64,000 bases of DNA from Fonticella tunisiensis (GTDB taxonomy: Bacteria; Bacillota; Clostridia; Clostridiales; Caloramatoraceae): the NCBI RefSeq assembly GCF_004364155.1, contig NZ_SOAZ01000005.1, forward strand, positions 103,069 to 167,068, given 5' to 3'. The position numbers and the translations under genes are program-made. The notes beneath the pieces were generated by a model. It was given only the letters and a program-made list of their open reading frames with translations. It had not been told where the DNA came from and did no database searches. This document shows positions 9,512 through 17,176 of this stretch, in pieces (positions within the stretch are counted from its first letter, which is position 1; each line of letters opens with the position of its first letter).

Positions 9512-9572
9512 GCAATCTTTAGTATAGACATGATTCTAAGGTCATATCTATACTAAAGATTGCATATGCAAT
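9512..9572. repeat. Long inverted repeat upstream of the OLE promoter
   Basis: Arms 9512-9533 (GCAATCTTTAGTATAGACATGA) and 9542-9563 pair over 22 bases with one mismatch around an 8-base loop. The right arm overlaps a second palindrome ATTGCATATGCAAT (9559-9572). There is no T-run on either side, so it is a poor terminator. Its place between the ispA terminator and the OLE -35 makes an operator or RNA structure possible. Function unknown. Confidence 0.6.
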
Positions 9573-9598
9573 TAAAAAGCTGAGTTTTAACCCAGCTT
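9571..9598 (-). terminator. Terminator after ispA
   Basis: Minus-strand stem AAGCTGGGTT / AACTCAGCTT with one internal mismatch, running into TTTTTAATT. It begins 10 bases past the ispA stop and separates ispA from OLE RNA. Confidence 0.7.
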
Positions 9599-9607
9599 AT
9601 AATCCTT

Positions 9608-10486
9608 CTAATGATCTCTGTTTAGCAGAAAATCTGTCAGCTCGACTAAAAAACCTGTAGAATCCAGCACTTTTGCTATTTCACGTGCAGATTTTGAGTA
9701 TTTTTCAGCAAGCCTTTTTGACTTGTCAAGGCCGAGTATGCTAACAAAGGTAGACTTACCATTTACCTCATCACTGCCAACCATTTTTCCAAGCTTACTG
9801 CTGTCTCCTACACAATCAAGTATATCATCTACAATCTGAAAGGCAATGCCAAGATTTTTGCTGTAATTCCTGATTTCTTCTAATTTATCCTCTCTATCTG
9901 CAATTATTCCACCAATTATGCATGCTGCCTCAATTAAAGCCCCTGTTTTTTTGGAATGCATCTCATAGAGGGTGTCGATATCGATATTCTTTCCCTCACT
10001 TTCCATATCGATAACCTGCCCCCCTATCATTCCTTTAACACCGGATGCTCTGGCAATGACAGCAATAGCCCTTATATACTTGTTTTTATATCCTCCGGAT
10101 GCTGCAGCATCGAGCATTATTTCAAAGGCGCTGTTTAAAAGCCCATCTCCAGCAAGAATGGCAATAGCTTCGCCAAAAACCTTATGGTTTGTAGGTTTTC
10201 CTCTTCTTAAATCATCGTTATCCATGGACGGAAGGTCATCGTGTATGAGGGAATATGTGTGTATAAGTTCCAGACCGCAGGCAAATGGCATCACTTCATT
10301 TAAATCACCCTCTAAAGCCTCACAAATTGAGATAGCAAGCATAGGTCTTATGCGTTTTCCCCCAATCATAAGGCTGTATTTCATGGCCTCCACGATTTTT
10401 TCAGGTGCATCCTTAATGTTTATATATTCTCTAAGGTAGCTATTTATTAGATCCTGCTTACTCTTAAGTTTTTCATTAAAATTCAT
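9608..10486 (-). CDS. ispA: Geranyl/farnesyl diphosphate synthase
   Basis: Trans-prenyltransferase that condenses IPP with allylic diphosphates. The first aspartate-rich motif is DDLPSMDNDD (residues 83-92), the second is DDILD near 217, and GGKRIRP near 42 binds IPP. At 292 aa it has the short-chain synthase length. The start ATG lies 2 bases from the xseB stop. The xseA-xseB-ispA order is standard in Firmicutes. Confidence 0.96.
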   Translation of the reverse strand: MNFNEKLKSKQDLINSYLREYINIKDAPEKIVEAMKYSLMIGGKRIRPMLAISICEALEGDLNEVMPFACGLELIHTYSLIHDDLPSMDNDDLRRGKPTNHKVFGEAIAILAGDGLLNSAFEIMLDAAASGGYKNKYIRAIAVIARASGVKGMIGGQVIDMESEGKNIDIDTLYEMHSKKTGALIEAACIIGGIIADREDKLEEIRNYSKNLGIAFQIVDDILDCVGDSSKLGKMVGSDEVNGKSTFVSILGLDKSKRLAEKYSKSAREIAKVLDSTGFLVELTDFLLNRDH

Positions 10487-10487
10487 G

Positions 10488-10730
10488 CTATTCCTCCTCG
10501 GGTATAAAGTCCTCCTCTGTTAAATTGTTATTTTCTCCCTTCATAATAACGCTAATTCTTCTTTCTGCCTCATCAAGCTTTTTATTGCAAATTGCAGCAA
10601 GCTCCATACCCTCCTGAAATATCTTAATCGATTCCTCGAGAGATAAGCTGTCATCCTCTATCACGTTTACAATCTCCTCAAGCCTTTGAATAGCTTCTTC
10701 AAATTTCATATTCTTTTTTCTAGTAGCCAT
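10488..10730 (-). CDS. xseB: Exodeoxyribonuclease VII small subunit
   Basis: Small helical subunit of exonuclease VII, which degrades single-stranded DNA. Its 80 residues show the family pattern FEEAIQRLEEIV...SLEESIKIFQEGMEL. It overlaps the 3' end of xseA by 25 bases and has GGAGGGCAGTGT before the ATG, so translation of the two subunits is coupled. Confidence 0.95.
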   Translation of the reverse strand: MATRKKNMKFEEAIQRLEEIVNVIEDDSLSLEESIKIFQEGMELAAICNKKLDEAERRISVIMKGENNNLTEEDFIPEEE

Positions 10731-11935
10731 ACACTGCCCTCCATTATTTTTTCTATTTTACAGTAAGCTGAGCCATCCTTCATGGTTAGCTTAATTTCAT
10801 CCTTTTCTCTTAATTCTTTAACGCTTCTTACAACCTTATTATCCTTTTCAACCAGGGAAAACCCCCTGCTTAAAATTTTACCAGGTCCTAAATCATCAAG
10901 TCTGTTAACAAGTATTGAATATTTATTTTTGCTTTCCCTGAGCCTTTTTTCCATGATGAATTTAATTTTGTTTTGAAGATTATCGATATATTGAATATTT
11001 TGTACTATTTTGCTTAATGGGGAATTATTCTCCAATCTTCTTATCATGCTGTTTACGGAATATCTTTTGTTTTTAAATTTGCTGGTAAGGTTCATATAAA
11101 GTGCGGACTTTAAACTTTCTATTTTATATGTCAAATCTGCAAGGGAAGGAACAGCCATTTCAGCCGCATGGGAAGGCGTCGAAGCCCTTGCATCTGCTAC
11201 AAAATCCGATATCGTAAAATCGGTCTCATGTCCAACAGCTGATATTATGGGAATTCGGCTTCTAGCTATAGCCCTTGCCACTATTTCTTCATTAAAGGGC
11301 CATAGCTCCTCGATGGATCCCCCTCCCCTTCCTATTATAATAACCTCTATATCCTTCCGCGTATTGAAATAATCGATAGCCTCGACGATTGTCTCTGCAG
11401 CCCCTTCCCCCTGAACTTTTACAGGGTACAAAAGTATATCTACATTTTTAAACCTTCTGGTGGAAACGTTTATAATATCCCTTATAACGGAACCCGTTGG
11501 TGAGGTTGCAACACCGATCTTTTCCGGAAAAAGAGGTATTGGCTTTTTCCTTTCAGTATCAAAGAGACCTTCTTTTTGAAGCTTTTCTTTTAACTGTTCA
11601 AAGGCTAAATAAAGGCTGCCTATACCGTCCGGTTCCATCTTTAAAACGTAAAGCTGATACTGTCCATCCCTTTCATAAACTGACACATATCCACTCACTA
11701 TCATGTTCATTCCATCCTCAGGGGTAAACTTCAAAAACTGGTTACTGCCTTTAAACATCACACATTTTATTTTAGCGTTTTCATCCTTAAGAGTAAAATA
11801 CATATGACCTGAAGAATGATGCTTAAAGTTGGATATCTCTCCCCTAACAAGTACACCCGAAAGTTCAAAATCATTTTCTATTATACTTTTAATATATGAA
11901 GTCAGCTCTGAAACTGTAATAGGTTCCCTAATCAT
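10706..11935 (-). CDS. xseA: Exodeoxyribonuclease VII large subunit
   Basis: Catalytic subunit of ExoVII. An N-terminal OB-fold (about residues 1-100) is followed by the catalytic domain with GRGGGSIEELWPFNEE and AVGHETDFTISDFVADARASTP, then a C-terminal coiled coil. The ATG at 11933-11935 (MIREPITVSEL) matches the family start and overlaps the end of folD by 8 bases. Product about 409 aa. Confidence 0.96.
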   Translation of the reverse strand: MIREPITVSELTSYIKSIIENDFELSGVLVRGEISNFKHHSSGHMYFTLKDENAKIKCVMFKGSNQFLKFTPEDGMNMIVSGYVSVYERDGQYQLYVLKMEPDGIGSLYLAFEQLKEKLQKEGLFDTERKKPIPLFPEKIGVATSPTGSVIRDIINVSTRRFKNVDILLYPVKVQGEGAAETIVEAIDYFNTRKDIEVIIIGRGGGSIEELWPFNEEIVARAIARSRIPIISAVGHETDFTISDFVADARASTPSHAAEMAVPSLADLTYKIESLKSALYMNLTSKFKNKRYSVNSMIRRLENNSPLSKIVQNIQYIDNLQNKIKFIMEKRLRESKNKYSILVNRLDDLGPGKILSRGFSLVEKDNKVVRSVKELREKDEIKLTMKDGSAYCKIEKIMEGSVWLLEKRI

Positions 11936-12776
11936 ATGTTTCCATGGCCTCCAAAACATTTTCGATTAACATAGCTGTTGTCATAGCACCTACGCCGCCC
12001 GGTACAGGGGTTATAAAGGAAGCCTTTTCAATGACTTCCTCAAAATCCACATCACCCATAAGCTTTCCTTCAACCATCGTTGTCCCTACGTCTATAACCA
12101 CTGCACCTTCCTTAACCATATTGGATTTTATAAATCCTGGTTTTCCAGCAGCGCTTACTATTATATCACAACTTATAAGTTCCTCATCAAGCTCCTTTGT
12201 TTTGGAATGGCAGATAACAACAGTTGCATCTTTATTTAAAAGCAGCTGTGAAACCGGCTTGCCTACTATGTTGCTCCTTCCCACTACAGCTGCCTTTTTA
12301 CCCTTTAACTCTATTCCGTATTCACTTATAAGCCTCATAACCCCTTTAGGAGTACATGGAACAAGACATTTTTCACCTCTAAACAGCTTTCCTGCGTTTA
12401 TGGGGTTAAACCCATCTACGTCCTTTGATGGTTTTATCGCCTTTGCTACCTCTTCGGGATTTATATGCTTGGGAAGCGGAAGTTGCACAAGGATGCCATT
12501 TACATCATCCCTTATGTTAAGCTCATTTATAAGCTTTATTAAATCTTCTTCTGAAGTTTCGGCGGGAAGCTCATATACAAATGAATTTACACATGTTTGT
12601 CTGCATACTTTTTCCAGACTTCTGACATAAGAAATGGCTGAAGGATTCCCTCCAGTAATTATAACAGCGAGCCCTGGTGTTATCCCCCTTTCCTCTTTCA
12701 TTTTCTCTATTCTTTCCTTAAGGCTCTCCTTAATTCTTTTTGATACTTCTCTTCCATCCAGTATTTTACCTTTCAT
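11928..12776 (-). CDS. folD: FolD bifunctional methylene-THF dehydrogenase/cyclohydrolase
   Basis: Interconverts 5,10-methylene-THF and 10-formyl-THF in one-carbon metabolism. Hallmarks are the SYVRSLEKVC helix, VQLPLPKHI, the NADP-binding VVGRSNIVGKPVSQLLL and PVPGGVGAMTTAMLIEN. The 282-aa length is normal. It overlaps the TsaD-like gene upstream by 11 bases and xseA downstream by 8. Confidence 0.97.
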   Translation of the reverse strand: MKGKILDGREVSKRIKESLKERIEKMKEERGITPGLAVIITGGNPSAISYVRSLEKVCRQTCVNSFVYELPAETSEEDLIKLINELNIRDDVNGILVQLPLPKHINPEEVAKAIKPSKDVDGFNPINAGKLFRGEKCLVPCTPKGVMRLISEYGIELKGKKAAVVGRSNIVGKPVSQLLLNKDATVVICHSKTKELDEELISCDIIVSAAGKPGFIKSNMVKEGAVVIDVGTTMVEGKLMGDVDFEEVIEKASFITPVPGGVGAMTTAMLIENVLEAMETYD

Positions 12777-13695
12777 AAAATCCCCCCTTGAGCTTTTTCC
12801 ATCCTATAAAAGCAGTCCCAACAGCGTTATCTACGGCATAATGGGCTTTGGAAAAAAATATATTATCTTTAAATTTTGTATTTAAATATTTTCTTAAAAA
12901 CCCACTGGATGCAACCCCTCCTATTAGAATAAGGGGGAGCTGCTCCCTTATAAAGAGGTTCTTAAATATCTTTTCCAGTGTCTTCGATACGCACATCATT
13001 GCAGCAAAGGCTACTTCCTCATAATTATAGCCATTTTCTATGAATTTTAATCCCATTGTTTCCTGACCGGATAGATTAAAATATAAACCGTCAACCCTCG
13101 ATGGAATTCTAAGCCCTGTTTTCTCAGCCTCCATTGCCATCTGATCCATAAACTTTCCTGCAGGAAAAGAAAGCCCCATCGCAACACCTAATCTGTCTAA
13201 GAACTGGCCTGTGCTAATATCCTTCGTGCCTCCTATTATTTGAATTTTATATCCATTCTCCCTCTTTACCTTTAAAAGCTCAGAAGTTCCTCCTGAAAGG
13301 TGGAAGGCATAAAATTCATCATAATCGAAACCTATAGACTGGCATGCAGCTTCTATATGGCTTTCCTGATGGGATGTTTCAAAAAATGGTATTCCCATTG
13401 CAGAAGCTATGGAAATACCTATACTTTCTCCAGCTTTGAAAACAGGCATGTAGGATCCTTCTATGGGCCTTGGCCTTATACTTGTACATACTCCATCAAG
13501 GCCCTTAACCCTTTCATCCTTCAAAAGGGAAGGAAGATTTATTACATGTTGAAAAAGGGCCTCGGATTGCCTCAAGCCCCTTTCTCCCTTCCTTACGTTT
13601 AAAATTTTTCTAGCATCATATAATATTTTGCCATCTTCAACTACTGAAACCGATGTAGTATAATTGCTTGTATCAATTCCAAGTATCCTGGGCAT
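12766..13695 (-). CDS. TsaD-like (peptidase M22/glycoprotease family) paralogue
   Basis: ASKHA-fold protein related to the tRNA t6A enzyme TsaD. Visible are the N-terminal LGIDTSNYTTSVSVV, a metal-site-like HQESH near residue 120, and a C-terminal IGGVASSGFLRKYL. The normal TsaD signatures are altered: GGTSELLKV replaces the usual SGGHT segment, and at 309 aa it is shorter than true TsaD (about 335-345). This version, between nusB and folD, is a recurring clostridial paralogue. True TsaD is probably elsewhere. Substrate and role are unknown. It overlaps nusB by 23 bases. Confidence 0.8.
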   Translation of the reverse strand: MPRILGIDTSNYTTSVSVVEDGKILYDARKILNVRKGERGLRQSEALFQHVINLPSLLKDERVKGLDGVCTSIRPRPIEGSYMPVFKAGESIGISIASAMGIPFFETSHQESHIEAACQSIGFDYDEFYAFHLSGGTSELLKVKRENGYKIQIIGGTKDISTGQFLDRLGVAMGLSFPAGKFMDQMAMEAEKTGLRIPSRVDGLYFNLSGQETMGLKFIENGYNYEEVAFAAMMCVSKTLEKIFKNLFIREQLPLILIGGVASSGFLRKYLNTKFKDNIFFSKAHYAVDNAVGTAFIGWKKLKGGFYER

Positions 13696-14104
13696 CTGGA
13701 TTAATCTCCTTTATTACGTTTCCAAGAACACCGTTTATAAAGGAATAGGAATTCTCACCGCCATATTCCTTTGAAAGCTCAACAGCCTCATCAACGGCTA
13801 CAACATCGGGCACATCATCCCTGTAGAGCATTTCATATATTGCAAGCCTCATTATAGCAAGGTCAACCTTTGCTATTCTATTTATTTTCCAGTTTTTAGA
13901 ATATTTTTCTATATAGTTGTCAATTTTATTTAAGTTTTCGTAGACACCTTTTACGCAGTTTTCTATGTACTCCCTTTCATCATCCCATAGGTCTTCTCCA
14001 CCGTGATCATAAAAGTTTTTTAGAGTTTCCTCAGCTCCTGTTTCGTTTAAATCCATCTGATATACAAGCTTCATTGCTGTTTCCCTTGCACTTTTTCTGC
14101 TCAT
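13673..14104 (-). CDS. nusB: NusB transcription antitermination factor
   Basis: All-helical RNA-binding protein that with NusE/S10 binds boxA in rRNA leaders. The N-terminal basic helix SRKSARETAMKLVYQMD and C-terminal VDEAVELSKEYGGENSYSF.NGVLG are diagnostic. 143 aa, normal length. It follows the Asp23-AmaP-DUF2273 block, as in many Clostridia. Confidence 0.96.
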   Translation of the reverse strand: MSRKSARETAMKLVYQMDLNETGAEETLKNFYDHGGEDLWDDEREYIENCVKGVYENLNKIDNYIEKYSKNWKINRIAKVDLAIMRLAIYEMLYRDDVPDVVAVDEAVELSKEYGGENSYSFINGVLGNVIKEINPDAQDTWN

Positions 14105-14124
14105 GTATCTTCCTCCATATAATT

Positions 14125-14349
14125 TTATTTCCAGCCATCAGGCAGTATTCTCTCTATAATCTCTATAATGCTTTCCTTGTTATCTACCTTTTTTCCAACA
14201 TAATATCCAACTAAAACGCACATTGCAATAAAAAGCGTTTTAAAGAATCCAATTATGATGGCAAGTATAGCCAGTATAAAACCTATAGCTGAACCTATAA
14301 CTTTTCCTTTGTTGTTGTAGAAAATTTCAAGCAGAACCTCTTTCTTCAT
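14125..14349 (-). CDS. DUF2273 small membrane protein
   Basis: 74 residues with two hydrophobic helices (about 15-32 and 35-55) and a short charged C-terminus ending in ILPDGWK. Matches the DUF2273 family, which usually accompanies Asp23 and AmaP at the cell envelope. It starts just after amaP and precedes nusB. The exact role is unknown; probably part of the Asp23 membrane complex. Confidence 0.85.
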   Translation of the reverse strand: MKKEVLLEIFYNNKGKVIGSAIGFILAILAIIIGFFKTLFIAMCVLVGYYVGKKVDNKESIIEIIERILPDGWK

Positions 14350-14362
14350 CAGCCCCACCTCA

Positions 14363-14899
14363 CTATTCTACACGCAGCTTTGTTCCAGATGCTATATCCA
14401 TAACAGCAACCTTAACTTCGCCTACAGGTATTTCAGCAATGGACTCTATATATCCCTTAACACTTTCCTGTATCTCCTTCACTGTCTGGGGAATGTTCAT
14501 ATCAGGAACTATTAAAAGTCTAATATAAATATTTATCTTATCCTTTGCAGGTCTTATAAACACCTTAACATCCCTTACGCCCCTAACCTGGCTTGAAGTT
14601 CTGAGCACAAGGGACTTTATTGTATCGTTTGAAATATTGATTTCTCCCTCGGGAGTTAGCTTAACAACTCCAAACTTCTGGGTACCATCTCCTGAAAAGA
14701 GCGAAGCCATAAGCCTTATATTTATAACTATAAATGCCGCAGCTGCTATCTGATAGTACCATGCAGAGCGTATTCCTTCTAATATAGTGTTTACCAAATA
14801 TTCAGGAATATATCCCGTTGGAATAACTATAATAAACAAAAAAATAGCTGTAAGTATAATAAGATAAAGAAAAAGCAGAAGCTTATCCACTAATTTCAT
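14363..14899 (-). CDS. amaP: AmaP, alkaline shock protein membrane anchor
   Basis: 178 residues: two N-terminal transmembrane helices (about 7-30 and 45-65), then a cytoplasmic Asp23-like domain containing VTPEG-type LTPEGEINISND. In Staphylococcus AmaP tethers Asp23 to the membrane. Next to asp23 and DUF2273 here, consistent with that role. Confidence 0.88.
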   Translation of the reverse strand: MKLVDKLLLFLYLIILTAIFLFIIVIPTGYIPEYLVNTILEGIRSAWYYQIAAAAFIVINIRLMASLFSGDGTQKFGVVKLTPEGEINISNDTIKSLVLRTSSQVRGVRDVKVFIRPAKDKINIYIRLLIVPDMNIPQTVKEIQESVKGYIESIAEIPVGEVKVAVMDIASGTKLRVE

Positions 14900-14922
14900 A
14901 TAATCACCCCTTGTAATTCAAA

Positions 14923-14948
14923 TTAACCCTCTGTTTCCAGAGGGTTAA
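14923..14948. terminator. Hairpin between asp23 and amaP, possible attenuator
   Basis: Perfect 11-bp inverted repeat TTAACCCTCTG / CAGAGGGTTAA with a four-base loop. The minus-strand continuation TTTGAATT is a weak T-tract, so it may only partly terminate and so raise Asp23 over AmaP. That effect is inferred. Confidence 0.5.
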
Positions 14949-14953
14949 CCGTA

Positions 14954-15352
14954 CTATTTTGTTTTTCTGGAAGGATCTTCTTCCTTTTTCTCCCTGGGCA
15001 TAACGATATCCTGTATGTGTATGTTCACATCTGCTACCTTAAGGCCTGTCATGGTTTCAACAGCCTTCTTTACATTCTGCTGAACCTCCCAGGCTATTTC
15101 CTGCATTCTTAAACCATATTCTACAAGAAGATAAAGATCTATATGTGCTGTTTCATTTCCTTCGATCTGAACCTTAATGCCCTTGTTTGTAGATCTCATA
15201 CCAAATTTTTCTGCAATATCGTCAGTAAAACCTCCGCTCATACCAGCTACGCCCTTAACTTCAGTTGCCGCAATGGAAGCAATAACGCTAACTACGTCAG
15301 GTGATATTTTTATTATCCCAACTTCACTGGTAATTTCCGCATTATCTACCAT
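14954..15352 (-). CDS. asp23: Asp23/Gls24 family envelope stress protein
   Basis: 132 residues with the family core ISPDVVSVIASIAATEVKGV, VDLYLLVEYG-like IDLYLLVEYGLRM and a C-terminal VADVNIHIQDI. Abundant cytoplasmic proteins of this family are recruited to the membrane by AmaP in cell-envelope homeostasis. GGAGGTGTAATTA precedes the ATG. It follows spoIIIAH by 86 bases and starts the Asp23-AmaP-DUF2273 block. Confidence 0.92.
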   Translation of the reverse strand: MVDNAEITSEVGIIKISPDVVSVIASIAATEVKGVAGMSGGFTDDIAEKFGMRSTNKGIKVQIEGNETAHIDLYLLVEYGLRMQEIAWEVQQNVKKAVETMTGLKVADVNIHIQDIVMPREKKEEDPSRKTK

Positions 15353-15438
15353 TAATTACACCTCCTGCATATAAAAACCCTTAGCTTTAGTTTACATTTA
15401 TTATACCAGAAAATCAACAAGTTTACAAAATTTATTAG

Positions 15439-15930
15439 CTACTCTGCCGGCTTTATGGAAACATTTCTTGGAAGGAATTTTGTAGTCTTAACTACAGCAT
15501 CCATTATCTCTGCTCCCTGATCGCTTATTGAAGCTTGGTCGCCTTTTATATAAACCTCTACGCCGTTATCGTTTATAATACAGAGAACATCTTCAAACCC
15601 CATTTCCTTCAATTTGGTTTCAACTTCATTTTCCTTTGAACCCATAGATGCAAGCTCCATGTATTTTTTTGATGCTTCATTTCTAGCCTGCTCCGTCTGT
15701 TTATCATCCTTGCTTACAGCCTCATAGTTCTGCATTAAAGCGTTTCTCTCGTTCTGATGTGTAATCCTAAGTTCCTGAAGAGCCATTGATTTTCCTGTAT
15801 GGCTAGCTTCCGTATTTAAAGCATTTGTATCCTTAGCACTTTCGTTGAACCTTTTAGCAAATACACCCGCTATTGCAATAAGCACTATTAAAACGGCAAT
15901 GATCATAGTTTGTCTTCTTGTTTCTTGCAT
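15439..15930 (-). CDS. spoIIIAH: SpoIIIAH, mother-cell half of the SpoIIQ-AH channel
   Basis: One N-terminal transmembrane helix (about residues 8-25) and an extracytoplasmic YscJ/FliF-like domain in the C-terminal half (ETKLKEMGFEDVLCIINDNGVEVYI). It interacts with forespore SpoIIQ across the intermembrane space. 163 aa. Last gene of the spoIIIA operon. Confidence 0.95.
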   Translation of the reverse strand: MQETRRQTMIIAVLIVLIAIAGVFAKRFNESAKDTNALNTEASHTGKSMALQELRITHQNERNALMQNYEAVSKDDKQTEQARNEASKKYMELASMGSKENEVETKLKEMGFEDVLCIINDNGVEVYIKGDQASISDQGAEIMDAVVKTTKFLPRNVSIKPAE

Positions 15931-15987
15931 AATATCCCTCCATTTCTTTTTCTAAATAATTATATGTACTGGAAAAATATAATATAC

Positions 15988-16584
15988 TCATTTCTTTTTC
16001 ATAGGCATAACCGCTACTTTATGCTCCTGTACGTTAAGCACAGTTCTAACTGCAAGAATTAAGTCATCCCTTAGCTTTCTGTTCTCTGCACCCTCTGCAA
16101 CAACAATTACGCCTGCAACTTTCGGGTTTATCCTTCTGGTTATAACAACCTTACTTCCACTTCCATCGTTTACTATAACTGCATTTGAACTGTCTGTTTT
16201 CTCCGTCGTTATCCTTGTCCCTCCATTGCTGTCCTTCTCTTCTATTCTTCTATCGGAATTGTTTTTATTCATAACCGGAACTTCCTCATAACCTTCTTCA
16301 AAGTTTATAGTAACTACAACCTTTCCAACTCCCTCTATCTGGCTTAATGTATCTGTAAGCTCCTTTTTAAGTTTATCTTCATAAGTAGAAGGAGTACCGG
16401 CTGCAGTGTTGGTATTTACCTGTATGGTATTTTTCTTGTCCTTCTCCCCCAGGGAACTGGAGTTTAGGCTTGTAGTGACATTGCCTATAAGCATAAGAAG
16501 TACCCCAAGGAGTATTGCAATAAGGAGATAATACATAAGCTTTTTAGTATCTTTAAATTTTTCCTGTAATTTTTTAAAATCCAT
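15988..16584 (-). CDS. spoIIIAG: SpoIIIAG
   Basis: Membrane-anchored protein (helix about residues 17-37) with a ring-building domain (KELTDTLSQIEGVGKVVVTINFE, then VVVAEGAENRKLRDDLILAVRTVLN). In Bacillus it forms a large oligomeric ring of the feeding-tube channel. 198 aa. Confidence 0.95.
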   Translation of the reverse strand: MDFKKLQEKFKDTKKLMYYLLIAILLGVLLMLIGNVTTSLNSSSLGEKDKKNTIQVNTNTAAGTPSTYEDKLKKELTDTLSQIEGVGKVVVTINFEEGYEEVPVMNKNNSDRRIEEKDSNGGTRITTEKTDSSNAVIVNDGSGSKVVITRRINPKVAGVIVVAEGAENRKLRDDLILAVRTVLNVQEHKVAVMPMKKK

Positions 16585-16593
16585 TCCAATCCC

Positions 16594-17172
16594 TCACTTT
16601 TTAAATTTAACCAAAGAAGGATCAATATTGAACTTCTCCTTTAGGAAATTGATTACTTTAACATCTTTAAATTCCTTCTCTTCCGTCTGCTGCCCTCCAA
16701 TAACAACTTTATCCACGGGTTTTACAGAACTCTCATCCTGGCTGACCTTAAACTCCAAAGCCTTTATCTCAGCATAATTTATACTGTTTGTATCCTCAAC
16801 TACTTCAAGCTTTATAACTGTATATTTTTTCCCAGTCTCCCTATACACCTCCTGCTCTATCTGCTTTCTAAGCTTTTCCTTGTAAACCTCCATCGTCTGT
16901 TCATTTATGCTTTTTTGAAGGTTACTCTTATCTATTTCGTACTGCTTTTTATTAAAGTCATCGGTGTATTGAAGTATTGTCGCCTGAACATCGACTCTTT
17001 TATCAATAAGCTTAAAAACCGGAACTAAAATGGTTATAACCACAATGAGCCCTGTAACCAGAGATACATATTTTTTAAACCCGCTGTTATGAGGAAGCAC
17101 AAGGTCTATAACCGTCATAAATATGACCATTGAAACCACTGCAGTAATCCATTCCTTTAAAAATATAAGCAT
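16594..17172 (-). CDS. spoIIIAF: SpoIIIAF
   Basis: 192 residues with two N-terminal transmembrane helices (about 5-25 and 35-55) and a soluble ring-building-motif domain. It follows SpoIIIAE by 4 bases. Confidence 0.93.
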   Translation of the reverse strand: MLIFLKEWITAVVSMVIFMTVIDLVLPHNSGFKKYVSLVTGLIVVITILVPVFKLIDKRVDVQATILQYTDDFNKKQYEIDKSNLQKSINEQTMEVYKEKLRKQIEQEVYRETGKKYTVIKLEVVEDTNSINYAEIKALEFKVSQDESSVKPVDKVVIGGQQTEEKEFKDVKVINFLKEKFNIDPSLVKFKK

Positions 17173-17176
17173 ATGA

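Noticed and set aside
11944..12630. Long plus-strand open frame of 228 codons
   Set aside because: It lies wholly opposite folD, which has clear family motifs. It is a mirror frame without a ribosome site.
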